From assembly GCA_905211615.1 (NCBI GenBank), contig CAJMBB010000014.1, forward strand, positions 1 through 21,342: 21,342 bases of DNA, in the 5' to 3' direction. Below the pieces are notes generated by a model. The model did no database searches and was not told where the DNA came from. It saw only the letters and a list, made by a program, of their open reading frames with translations. Of this stretch, positions 14,559 to 21,342 are shown one piece after another. A program made the translations under genes and the position numbers. This stretch comes from an uncultured Collinsella sp. Lineage in GTDB: Bacteria > Actinomycetota > Coriobacteriia > Coriobacteriales > Coriobacteriaceae. Each line of letters opens with the position of its first letter. The stretch's first letter is position 1.

Positions 14559-15842
14559 ATGAGCGAGCAGACCATCGGTACCACATGTGTTCAGGGCGGC
14601 TATCACCCGGGAGATGCCGAGCCGCGTCAGGTGCCCATCTACCAGTCCACCACGTGGAAATACGACACGTCCGAGCACATGGGCAAGCTGTTTGACCTGG
14701 AGGAGTCGGGCTACTTCTACAGCCGTCTGCAGAACCCCACGTGCGATCTGGTTGCCGCCAAGATCTGCGAGATGGAGGGCGGCACCGCTGCGATGCTCAC
14801 GAGCTCGGGTATGGCTGCGAACTTCCTCGCGATCTTTAACGTGGCCGGTGCCGGCGATCATGTGGTCGCGAGCTCTGCCATTTACGGCGGTACGTATAAC
14901 CTGCTCGCCCACACCATGGGCCGCATGGGCGTGACCTGCACGTTCGTCGCCCCCGACTGCACCGATGAGGAGCTCGAGGCTGCCTTTCAGCCCAACACAA
15001 AGCTCGTCTTTGGCGAGACGATCGCCAACCCCGCCCTTGCCGTGCTCGATATTGAGCGCTTTGCCAAGGCCGCACATGACCACGGTGTGCCGCTGATGGT
15101 CGACAACACCTTCCCGACACCCGTGATGTGCCGTCCCTTTGAGTGGGGCGCCGACATCGTTACGCACTCCACCACCAAGTACATGGATGGACATGCTGCC
15201 TACCTGGGCGGCGTGATCGTCGACCACGGCCAGTTTGACTGGATGGCCCATGCGGACAAGTTCCCGGGTCTCACCACGCCTGACGAGAGCTATCACGGCG
15301 TGACCTATGCCGAGAAGTTCGGTCGCGAGGGCGCCTTCATTACCAAGGCAACCGCTCAGCTCATGCGCGACCTTGGCCCCATGCAGAACCCGCAGGCGGC
15401 GTTCTTCCTGAACAGCTCGCTCGAGAGCCTCCATGTGCGCATGACGCGTCATTGTGAGAACGGCCTGGCCGTTGCCAAGTTCCTGCAGAGCCATCCCAAG
15501 GTGCGCTTCGTGAGCTATCCGGGCCTGGAGGGCGATAAGTACTATGACCTGGCTCAGAAGTACATGCCCAACGGTACCTGCGGCGTTGTGAGCTTTGGCT
15601 TTAACGGTGGTCGCGCTGCGGCCGAGACCTTTATGAAGAGCCTCAAGCTCGCCCAGATTGCCACGCACGTGGCCGACGCCCGCACGTGCTGCCTGCATCC
15701 CGCTAATGCCACGCATCGCCAGATGAACGATGAGGAGCTCATCGCCTGTGGCATCTCCGCCGACATGGTGCGCCTGTCGTGCGGCCTCGAGGACACGGCC
15801 GATCTGATTGCCGACCTTGAGCAGGCGCTCGAGCAGTGCTAG
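14559..15842 (+). CDS. metY: O-acetylhomoserine sulfhydrylase (MetY)
   Basis: This 427-residue PLP enzyme of the Cys/Met metabolism family makes homocysteine from O-acetylhomoserine and sulfide in the cytoplasm. YSRLQNPT, EMEGGTAAMLTSSGMAA and IYGGTYNLL form the cofactor pocket. Lys207 in HSTTKYMDGHA is the Schiff-base lysine, and VDNTFPTP precedes it. Length equals MetY (about 425-435) and is longer than MetB or MetC (about 380-400). The ending VADARTCCLHPANATHRQM and RLSCGLEDTADLI is typical of MetY. AGGGAG lies six bases before the ATG. Upstream (14437-14558) there are several short inverted repeats but I see no known SAM riboswitch. A strong terminator follows. Confidence 0.92.
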   Translation: MSEQTIGTTCVQGGYHPGDAEPRQVPIYQSTTWKYDTSEHMGKLFDLEESGYFYSRLQNPTCDLVAAKICEMEGGTAAMLTSSGMAANFLAIFNVAGAGDHVVASSAIYGGTYNLLAHTMGRMGVTCTFVAPDCTDEELEAAFQPNTKLVFGETIANPALAVLDIERFAKAAHDHGVPLMVDNTFPTPVMCRPFEWGADIVTHSTTKYMDGHAAYLGGVIVDHGQFDWMAHADKFPGLTTPDESYHGVTYAEKFGREGAFITKATAQLMRDLGPMQNPQAAFFLNSSLESLHVRMTRHCENGLAVAKFLQSHPKVRFVSYPGLEGDKYYDLAQKYMPNGTCGVVSFGFNGGRAAAETFMKSLKLAQIATHVADARTCCLHPANATHRQMNDEELIACGISADMVRLSCGLEDTADLIADLEQALEQC

Positions 15843-15909
15843 GCTAGCTCCGTACAAGGTGCCGATGCTGGCAGAAAGCTTCGGTGACCTTTCGTTCCGA
15901 TTCCGTAGG

Positions 15910-15957
15910 CGGGACCCCAATCGCGGCTGTTTGCAGGCGATCGGGGCCCCGTTTTTT
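15910..15957 (+). terminator. Intrinsic terminator of metY
   Basis: CGGGACCCCAATCGC (15910-15924) pairs with GCGATCGGGGCCCCG (15937-15951), one mismatch and one bulge at most, followed by T6. It also ends 26 bases before the next start codon, so the transporter depends on a promoter inside or after it, or on readthrough. Confidence 0.88.
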
Positions 15958-15983
15958 GCGTTAGGCCACTCGAAAGGATGGAT

Positions 15984-17288
15984 ATGGAGAAAACTGCAGA
16001 GCAGCTGCGCCGCGAGCACATTGCCCTTGAGGGCGACACCCATGGCAAGAACAAATGGGCGATTCTGTTTACTGTGCTCATCATGACGTTTATGGTGTGT
16101 TTGGATTCGACCGTCGTGACCGTGGCGCTGCCCGTGATGCAAAAGGAGCTGGGCGTGGGCCTCGATCGCATTCAACTGGTGAGTTCGGTGTACCTGCTTG
16201 CGACATGCGTGGCTATGTTGCCGTTTGGCCGTCTGGGCGACGTGCGCGGCAAGGTGAATGTGTTCCAGCTGGGCGTCATCGTCTTTTCGGTCGGTTCGCT
16301 GCTGTGCGGCCTTTCGGCCTCGCTCGAGGTTCTTATCCTGGCACGCATTGCTCAGGGCATCGGTTGCGCGGCGGCCATGGCTAACAACATGGGTATCATC
16401 ACCGAGTCGTTTCCGGCGCGCGAACGAGGCCGTGCCATGGGTATTCTCGCGACCTTCGTGGCCCTCGGCATGATGTGTGGCCCCGTGCTCGGCGGCATGC
16501 TGGTGGCAAGCTTTCCCTGGGAGAGTATCTTCCTCATCAACCTGCCTATTGGCGTCATCTCGTTTATCGTGGGGCTCTATACGCTACCGCATGTTAGGCC
16601 GGAGGCCGGCGAGCGCCCCATGTCGCTGGCGGAGGCCGCGCGTCGCTGCTTTGCAAATTCGGCCTTCACCATCAACCTTGCCTGCATGCTCATCGTGTTC
16701 GTTGGCATTGGCACATCCGAGTTTATTCTGCCGTTCTATTTTCAGGATGCGCATGGGTTTGGGTCTGACGTTTCGGGCCTGCTGTTTTTGGCGCTGCCGA
16801 TGGTGAATGCCTTTATCGGCCCGCTTTCGGGTACGGTTTCGGACCGTGTTGGCTGCGAGGGCCCCACGGCGGTTGGCCTGGGCGTGTACGTGTGCGGTCT
16901 CTTTGCGGTAAGCACGCTCGACGAGCACTCTTCTATCCCCGTGATCGTGTGCTGCGTCGCATTTATGTCGTGCGGTACGTCGATTTTCCAGAGTCCCAAC
17001 AATTCGTTGTATATGGGCTCGGCTCCGCGCGAGGCACTTGGTTTTGCGGGCAGCTTGGGCAGTTTGGCGCGCTATGCTGGCATGGCACTCGGCATTACGG
17101 TGGCGTCGAATATCCTGTATGGGCAGATGAGCGTGGCGATGGGCGAGGCTGTGACCAGTTTTGTTGCAGGCCGTCCGGATGTGTTCCTATTCGGCTTTCG
17201 CTCGGTGTTCTACGTGCTTATGGTTGTGGCCGCCGTGGGCTTTGCGCTCGCCATGGTGCGTTTGGTGAAGATGCACGCCCGCCATTAG
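15984..17288 (+). CDS. MFS exporter, DHA2/EmrB-QacA-like
   Basis: This 434-residue inner-membrane protein is a major facilitator exporter related to multidrug efflux pumps. The first helix ends with FMVCLDSTVVTVALPVMQKEL, the D1 motif of DHA2 transporters, and motif A follows as FGRLGDVRGK. Motif C is GPVLGGMLV in helix 5 and motif B lies at ARIAQGIGCA. About 12 to 14 hydrophobic segments can be counted. Length is slightly short for a 14-helix pump (450-500). ATG 15984 is preferred over 15978 because AAAGGA lies five bases before it and overlaps the other. It is a single gene between metY and xpt. Substrate is unknown. Confidence 0.88.
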   Translation: MEKTAEQLRREHIALEGDTHGKNKWAILFTVLIMTFMVCLDSTVVTVALPVMQKELGVGLDRIQLVSSVYLLATCVAMLPFGRLGDVRGKVNVFQLGVIVFSVGSLLCGLSASLEVLILARIAQGIGCAAAMANNMGIITESFPARERGRAMGILATFVALGMMCGPVLGGMLVASFPWESIFLINLPIGVISFIVGLYTLPHVRPEAGERPMSLAEAARRCFANSAFTINLACMLIVFVGIGTSEFILPFYFQDAHGFGSDVSGLLFLALPMVNAFIGPLSGTVSDRVGCEGPTAVGLGVYVCGLFAVSTLDEHSSIPVIVCCVAFMSCGTSIFQSPNNSLYMGSAPREALGFAGSLGSLARYAGMALGITVASNILYGQMSVAMGEAVTSFVAGRPDVFLFGFRSVFYVLMVVAAVGFALAMVRLVKMHARH

Positions 17289-17445
17289 CGTGTTGGGAGG
17301 CTGTCTGCCACGATTCGCGCCGTCCCAAAAAGACTGGTTTGTGGTGCGATGCGGCTTGTGGGGCGGGCGGGGGTCGGTCCGTGGTAGACTATCGAACAAC
17401 GTTTATTAATCGCGCGGTATCGTTGCCGCGAGAAGGGGTTGCGCC

Positions 17446-18024
17446 ATGCAGGAGCTTGAGGATCGTATTCGCCATGACGGCATCGTAAAGGCCGGTAACG
17501 TCCTTAAGGTTGATGCCTTCCTCAACCACCAATGCGACGTTGAGCTGTTCGACCACATGGGCGCCGAGTGGGCCCGTCTGTTCGAGGGTGTCGAGATCAA
17601 CAAGATCCTGACGATCGAGGCTTCGGGCATTGGCATGGCTTGCATTGCGGCCCAGCATTTTGGCGGCGTGCCGGTGGTCTTTGCCAAGAAGGCACAGTCC
17701 ATCAACCTCGACGGCGAGCAGTATGCCACGACCATCTACTCCTTTACCAAGCAGAAGGAGTACCCGGTTATCGTTGGCAAGCGCTTCTTGTCCGAGGGCG
17801 ACAAGGTCTTGATTATCGACGACTTCCTGGCCAACGGCTGCGCGCTCGAGGGTCTTATCAAGATCTGTGAGGCTGCGGGTGCCGAGGTTGCCGGCATTGG
17901 CATCGCCGTTGAGAAGGGCTTCCAGGGCGGTGGCGATAAGCTCCGCGAGCGCGGCTTCCGCGTTGAGAGCCTGGCCCGTATTGCCGAAATGGACTGCGAG
18001 AACGGCGAAATCACGTTCGCCTAG
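17446..18024 (+). CDS. xpt: Xanthine phosphoribosyltransferase
   Basis: This 192-residue purine salvage enzyme makes XMP from xanthine and PRPP. The PRPP-binding motif VLIIDDFLANGCALEGL (about 123-139) is complete. KILTIEASGIGMA and VVFAKKAQS match the Xpt family, and the length equals Bacillus Xpt (194). AAGGGG sits about eight bases before the ATG. The leader (17289-17445) has a TAGACT box near 17385 but no purine riboswitch, unlike many Bacillota xpt genes. No partner permease (PbuX) is adjacent. A palindromic terminator follows. Confidence 0.93.
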   Translation: MQELEDRIRHDGIVKAGNVLKVDAFLNHQCDVELFDHMGAEWARLFEGVEINKILTIEASGIGMACIAAQHFGGVPVVFAKKAQSINLDGEQYATTIYSFTKQKEYPVIVGKRFLSEGDKVLIIDDFLANGCALEGLIKICEAAGAEVAGIGIAVEKGFQGGGDKLRERGFRVESLARIAEMDCENGEITFA

Positions 18025-18051
18025 GCGCGCAGCACAAGCGATTGGTATGCG

Positions 18052-18087
18052 ATGTGACAAAGGGACTGTCCCTTTGTCACATTTTTT
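18052..18087. repeat. Perfect palindromic repeat acting as terminator
   Basis: ATGTGACAAAGGGAC (18052-18066) and GTCCCTTTGTCACAT (18068-18082) are 15-base perfect arms around one central T, followed by a T6 run. It ends xpt transcription. Such near-perfect palindromes with an AAAGGGAC core recur in Coriobacteriia genomes as I remember them, so it may be a dispersed element. Confidence 0.8.
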
Positions 18088-18107
18088 GTATGAGGGGAGG
18101 TGTCGAT

Positions 18108-18488
18108 ATGGATGAGAACAAGATGGGATGGCGCGAGTATGCGCGCTATGCCGAGATGTCGGTCGAGGAGTTGGCGCGCGATTGCGAGGTGCAGGTGTTT
18201 CGCGCGACAGGTCCGGGCGGGCAGGGCGTGAACACGACGGATTCAGCGGTGCGCATGAAGCATGGGCCCACGGGGATTACCGTGACGGCGCGCGAGAGCC
18301 GCAGCCAGTTTCAGAATCGTGCGAGCTGTTTGCGTAAGCTGAGGGCAGAGCTTGAGCGTCGCGGGCGTCCACCGCGTCGACGCGTAAAGACCAAGGTGCC
18401 TCAACGCTCTCGCCAGCACAGGCTCAACGACAAGCACTTCAACGCGATTAAAAAGGCCAACCGTCGCAAACCGGGCAGCGACGAATAG
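18108..18488 (+). CDS. GGQ-domain release-factor-like protein
   Basis: This 126-residue protein keeps only the RF-1 catalytic domain. The GGQ motif lies in RATGPGGQGVNTTDSAVRM (Gln about residue 35), followed by the RSQFQNRASCLRKL helix of the family. A strongly basic C-terminal tail (RPPRRRVKTKVPQRSRQHR) resembles the ribosome-channel tail of ArfB/YaeJ, which hydrolyses peptidyl-tRNA on stalled ribosomes without a stop codon. There is no codon-recognition domain. ATG 18108 has GGGGAGG seven bases before it. Rescue of stalled ribosomes is the likely role; a PrfH-like function is possible but no RtcB neighbour is present. The gene is flanked by palindromic repeats on both sides. Confidence 0.85.
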   Translation: MDENKMGWREYARYAEMSVEELARDCEVQVFRATGPGGQGVNTTDSAVRMKHGPTGITVTARESRSQFQNRASCLRKLRAELERRGRPPRRRVKTKVPQRSRQHRLNDKHFNAIKKANRRKPGSDE

Positions 18489-18564
18489 CCACCCCTAAGT
18501 TGCGGTGAAATAGGGACTGTTTATGCGGCTAAAGCCGCAAGGCAGTCCCGCAACTTAGGTGGGG
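18489..18564. repeat. Three-tier palindromic element between convergent genes
   Basis: Outer arms CCTAAGTTGCGG (18494-18505) and CCGCAACTTAGG (18548-18559), middle arms GGGACTG (18513-18519) and CAGTCCC (18543-18549), and inner arms TGCGGCT (18524-18530) and AGCCGCA (18533-18539) nest in one another. It fills the gap between the stops of the GGQ gene and the lipid kinase and could end both transcripts. The GGGACTG word is shared with the repeat at 18052. Confidence 0.75.
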
Positions 18565-19527
18565 TTAGCGGGTGGGGTGCCAGACGTGGAGGGCTCCGCT
18601 GAGGATGTCGACCTCGATGCGCGAGGCGACGATGGGCTCACCGTCGGCCTGGATGGGGTAGTCGGGCTCCTCAAAGATAAGCTCGGCATGGCGACAGCGA
18701 CGCATACGAACCGGTGGCAGCTTGGTATGGTGGCCGTCTTTGGCCGAAAGGAACATGGGAAGCGCGACCGCGCGCGGAACGGGGCCGCAGGCGTAGCAGA
18801 CGTCGAATATACCGTCACAGGGGTCGGCGTCGGGACAGATGCGATAGCCCGAGCCATAGGTAGGACCCAGCTGAATCGCCATGATGATCGCCCTCACGCG
18901 CTCGGCGGGCACCCCGTCAAAGCTGACTGTCATGGGGTAGTTGCGATAGCGTAGGCCAAACTGCTCAAGTCCCGAGAGGGTGTAGAGCGGCGCGCCCGTC
19001 AAGCCCGTCATTTTGCGCAGCTCGGTGGTTCCAAGGCCGATGGCGGCATCGATGCCAACCGAAAGCGTCTGGTCGTAGTACTCAACGGTAGCCTCGCCGC
19101 TGCCGCTCGCAGGGCTCCACGAGCGAATGCGCCCGATGTCCTGACGCTGCAGCTCGCAGGTGAGCAGCGCGCCAAAATCCTTGCCGGAAAAATCGTCGAT
19201 GCCGAGCGTCTGGGCAAAATCGTTGCCGGAGCCCACGGGCAGGACGGCAAGAGCGGGGCGGGCGTCCTCCTTTTGCGTCATAAGCCCGTTGACGACCTCG
19301 TGAATCACGCCGTCGCCGCCAAGGGCGATAACGGTGCGATAGCCCTGAGCCTGTGCGGCCAGCTCCTTGGCGTGTCCCATACGCTCGGTCAACACCAGGT
19401 CAAACAGGGATGCGCGTGCAGTCATATCCAAAAAGCGCTGCAGGCGCTCGGCAACTTCGTGCGCCGCACCCGACTGGGCGGCTGGGTTGGCGATGATGAG
19501 CGTGCGACCAAAATCAGTTGCGTGCAT
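18565..19527 (-). CDS. Diacylglycerol kinase-family lipid kinase
   Basis: This 320-residue protein is of the YegS/BmrU/DgkB type, phosphorylating a lipid such as diacylglycerol at the membrane. The N-terminal catalytic domain has the NPAAQSG start, the nucleotide motif ALGGDGVIHEVVNGL (about 91-105) and the PVGSGNDFAQTLG loop (about 122-134). The C-terminal beta-sandwich ends with QADGEPI and HVWHPT. Length is normal. Start 19527 has GGGAG seven bases before it; the frame stays open to 19599 but without a ribosome site. It lies downstream of the ClC gene on the same strand with a gap of about 87 bases, so co-transcription is possible. Substrate is not predictable from sequence. Confidence 0.9.
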   Translation of the reverse strand: MHATDFGRTLIIANPAAQSGAAHEVAERLQRFLDMTARASLFDLVLTERMGHAKELAAQAQGYRTVIALGGDGVIHEVVNGLMTQKEDARPALAVLPVGSGNDFAQTLGIDDFSGKDFGALLTCELQRQDIGRIRSWSPASGSGEATVEYYDQTLSVGIDAAIGLGTTELRKMTGLTGAPLYTLSGLEQFGLRYRNYPMTVSFDGVPAERVRAIIMAIQLGPTYGSGYRICPDADPCDGIFDVCYACGPVPRAVALPMFLSAKDGHHTKLPPVRMRRCRHAELIFEEPDYPIQADGEPIVASRIEVDILSGALHVWHPTR

Positions 19528-19614
19528 GGGGCGACTCCCGGCGTATGACGTGACGGTGCGGTCGCGCTCAGGTCGAATTGCCCCCGATTGTGGCTGCACG
19601 GCGAATACTTACGT

Positions 19615-21036
19615 CTACTCTATCAGGTCGTTGTGGCGCTCGATAGCATCCGCTACCGTACCGCCCTCATCCACAATAAGCGAACGGCGCTTGGGAGAGA
19701 TGATGCGCTGGGCGGGGTACACGCCGCGGTGCCCGCCGGTTAGGTAGCTGATAAAGGCCACGATGACAAAGAACCCGGCGGCCGTGCCGTGGAACAGGTC
19801 GATGGCCATCATACAGGTGGTGATGGGCACGTTGAGGCCGGCACAGAACACGCCGAGCATGCCCAGCGCCGCCAGAAAGCTGGGGTCGATTCCGACGAGG
19901 CAACCGATCCAGCCGCCGAGCGCCGCACCGATGCCAAACAGGGGCGTGACCTCGCCGCCTTGGAAGCCCGCGCCCAGGGTAAGCGCTGTGACGACCAACT
20001 TGATGGCTGCGTCCGCCAGGGTGGTGTTGCCGGCAAATCCGGCGCCGGAAAGCCATGTGGAAAGGCCGGCGTAGTCCCAGGCGTCGAGGAGGGCATACGC
20101 GGCCAAAACCACGAGTGCGCCTATAAGTGCGCGAACGAGGTAATTGGTGATAAAGCGACCGTACAGGCTCTTGACGGTTCGAACCGACCACGCAAAGAGG
20201 CGTGCCGTCAGACCGAAGATGATGGCGCTGATAACAACGATGACGACCGTTTTGGGCGTCATGGCGGGAACGCTGGCGATGACATTCGCTTCGTACTCGG
20301 TACCTAGGGCGAGTGATGTAAAGTAGCCGGTAAACGAGGCGACCAGGCAGTAAATGCCCGCGGTGTAGTCAATCTTGCCGATAAAGCACATCTCCATGCC
20401 AAAGAAAGCTCCGGCAAGGGGCGAACCGAATACGGCACCAAAGGCCGACGAGATGCCGGCGAGCATGAGGTCGTGGTGGTCATGCTTTTTGAGGTGGGCG
20501 AGGCTCGAGATGTTGCTGGCGATGGTGCCGCCGATCTGCACTGCGGCCCCCTCGCGACCGGCCGATCCGCCCGTTAGGTGTGTGAGCGTGGAGCACACAA
20601 ACGTGAGGACGGCCATGCGCATATGGATGAGGCGTGTGCCCAGAGCGGAGTCGATGACCAGGTTGTTGCCACGCTTTGCGGCGAGACCGTGGTTCTTGTA
20701 GACCCATGCGGTGGCCATGCCCACAACGGGAAGCAAGGCGTAGACCCACACATGGTGCTCGCGATAGTCGGTCGCGATATTCAGCGAGGCCAAAAACGCC
20801 CAAGCGGCAACGCCCATGGCGAGCGAGACGATGACGACGAGTGCGAGCAACTTGGCGCTCGCGAGTAGGTTGCGGGCGTTGCGGCGCGTGTCGGCAGCCA
20901 AGAGATGCTCAGAGCGGGTGAGCTGATGCCTGCCTGCCGTGATGACGTCGTTCAGGGAGAAAAAACCGCCTTCGTCGAGCGGCTGGGAATGATCCTGCGC
21001 TTCGTTTGCGCTTTCGGGTTTGTCGTTATGAGCCAT
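19615..21036 (-). CDS. ClC-family anion transporter, fluoride-type features
   Basis: This 473-residue inner-membrane protein is a ClC antiporter. It has a soluble N-terminal part (about 60 residues), then the ClC core. The gating glutamate lies in GGSAGREGAAVQIGG. The anion-site loop that is GSGIP in chloride types reads RGNNLVIDS here, and the third motif is GAGFQGGEVTPLFGIG instead of GGxFxP-type chloride forms. Both changes are what I recall of fluoride-exporting ClC(F) proteins, so fluoride export is likely but not shown. Start 21036 has AGAGGA about four bases before it. A TATAAT box lies at 21066-21071 on the reverse strand. No fluoride riboswitch is visible in the 210-base gap upstream, and no Cys-rich or CBS domain is present. 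Confidence 0.88.
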   Translation of the reverse strand: MAHNDKPESANEAQDHSQPLDEGGFFSLNDVITAGRHQLTRSEHLLAADTRRNARNLLASAKLLALVVIVSLAMGVAAWAFLASLNIATDYREHHVWVYALLPVVGMATAWVYKNHGLAAKRGNNLVIDSALGTRLIHMRMAVLTFVCSTLTHLTGGSAGREGAAVQIGGTIASNISSLAHLKKHDHHDLMLAGISSAFGAVFGSPLAGAFFGMEMCFIGKIDYTAGIYCLVASFTGYFTSLALGTEYEANVIASVPAMTPKTVVIVVISAIIFGLTARLFAWSVRTVKSLYGRFITNYLVRALIGALVVLAAYALLDAWDYAGLSTWLSGAGFAGNTTLADAAIKLVVTALTLGAGFQGGEVTPLFGIGAALGGWIGCLVGIDPSFLAALGMLGVFCAGLNVPITTCMMAIDLFHGTAAGFFVIVAFISYLTGGHRGVYPAQRIISPKRRSLIVDEGGTVADAIERHNDLIE

Positions 21037-21065
21037 ACGTTCCTCTTTTAGGTTGCAACGCAAGC

Positions 21066-21071
21066 ATTATA
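21066..21071 (-). promoter_or_regulatory. -10 box of the ClC gene
   Basis: A perfect TATAAT on the reverse strand lies 30 bases before the ClC start codon. No matching -35 box is clear at the expected spacing, so the assignment rests on the -10 box and its position alone. Confidence 0.45.
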
Positions 21072-21183
21072 AAACGCGGTAAACGCGACGAGCCGGTGGG
21101 TTGGTTTCGATTCTGATTCGTGGCTTGCGGCCGACAGGTGTATTTGCGGGTACAGGCCAAGTCGCGGTCGTGCGTCTGGGGAT

Positions 21184-21189
21184 TATACT
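21184..21189 (+). promoter_or_regulatory. -10 box of moeA
   Basis: TATACT lies 57 bases before the moeA start. A good -35 box is not seen. The position between divergent genes supports a promoter here. Confidence 0.35.
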
Positions 21190-21246
21190 GAGACAAGCAT
21201 AAAGAATCGGCGCCCCTGTTGTGCGCCGTGGCATTAAGAGGTGCAT

Positions 21247-21342
21247 ATGGCAGAGAAACTCATTCCGCTGGAGGACGCGCAGTCGATTGTTCTGTCGCAC
21301 GTTGCTCCGACCGATCTCGTTGAGATTCCCGTGTGGCAGGCC
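21247..21342 (+). CDS. moeA: Molybdopterin molybdotransferase MoeA, N-terminus only
   Basis: Only 32 codons lie in the window: LIPLEDAQSIVLSHV and the following EIPVWQA match the start of MoeA, which inserts molybdate into adenylylated molybdopterin during cofactor synthesis. An AAGAGG ribosome site lies a few bases before the ATG. The gene runs off the end of the window, so its catalytic region cannot be examined. It is divergent from the ClC gene. Confidence 0.75.
   Translation, partial: MAEKLIPLEDAQSIVLSHVAPTDLVEIPVWQA

Noticed and set aside
14553..16175. 540-codon open frame on the reverse strand opposite metY
   Set aside because: It mirrors the codon bias of metY and the start of the MFS gene, contains no family motif, and runs through the metY terminator.
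17289..17445. Purine riboswitch upstream of xpt
   Set aside because: The conserved purine-aptamer loops and three-way junction sequence are absent.
1..21342. CRISPR array, prophage, integron or defence island
   Set aside because: No regularly spaced direct repeats, integrase, phage structural or defence-family genes were found on either strand.

Overview
The window is a mosaic of at least three sequence backgrounds that do not belong to one natural chromosome. Positions 1 to about 1235 are AT-rich and look like a gut Bacillota (Lachnospiraceae-like) fragment: a C-terminally truncated metallo-beta-lactamase-fold gene and the 3' part of an IS91-family transposase gene. Positions about 1241 to 7910 are GC-rich and look like Bifidobacterium, judged by the ribosomal protein L31 and the N-terminus of release factor RF1, compared from memory. 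Positions about 7915 to 21342 look like a Coriobacteriia chromosome, probably Collinsella; this is inferred from gene content, style and repeats and is not proven. The RF1 gene (prfA) breaks off after about 67 codons and runs directly into the antisense 3' end of a rpiB gene from the other background. That is the mark of a chimeric assembly or a contaminant join more than of gene transfer.

Layout of the Bifidobacterium-like block: a membrane-anchored hypothetical protein (1433-2131, +); a cyclopropane-fatty-acid synthase (2397-3701, +); a two-gene reverse-strand unit with a GRP-family sugar porter followed by a Gfo/Idh/MocA dehydrogenase (inositol dehydrogenase-like); a GlxA-type AraC regulator broken by one extra base in a six-base G:C tract; a tRNA with anticodon CAT; rpmE with a strong terminator; and the prfA stub.

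Layout of the Coriobacteriia-like block: rpiB (3' end lost); a CyuA-type iron-sulfur cysteine desulfidase; a convergent HAD phosphatase; rpsA with four S1 domains; the RNase P RNA gene rnpB with closed P1 ends and a long two-tier terminator; an IMPACT/YigZ protein; a C_GCAxxG_C_C redox protein; metY; an MFS drug-type exporter; xpt; a small GGQ release-factor-like rescue protein; a diacylglycerol-kinase-family lipid kinase; a ClC anion transporter whose anion-site motifs look like the fluoride type; and the first 32 codons of moeA. These are mostly independent housekeeping units separated by clear intrinsic terminators. Two of the intergenic hairpins (18052-18087 and 18489-18564) look like dispersed palindromic repeats.

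I found no CRISPR array, prophage, toxin-antitoxin pair, biosynthetic cluster or defence system. The most important observation is the composite nature of the window, followed by the frameshifted regulator, the structured intergenic elements around rpsA-rnpB and the palindromic repeats.
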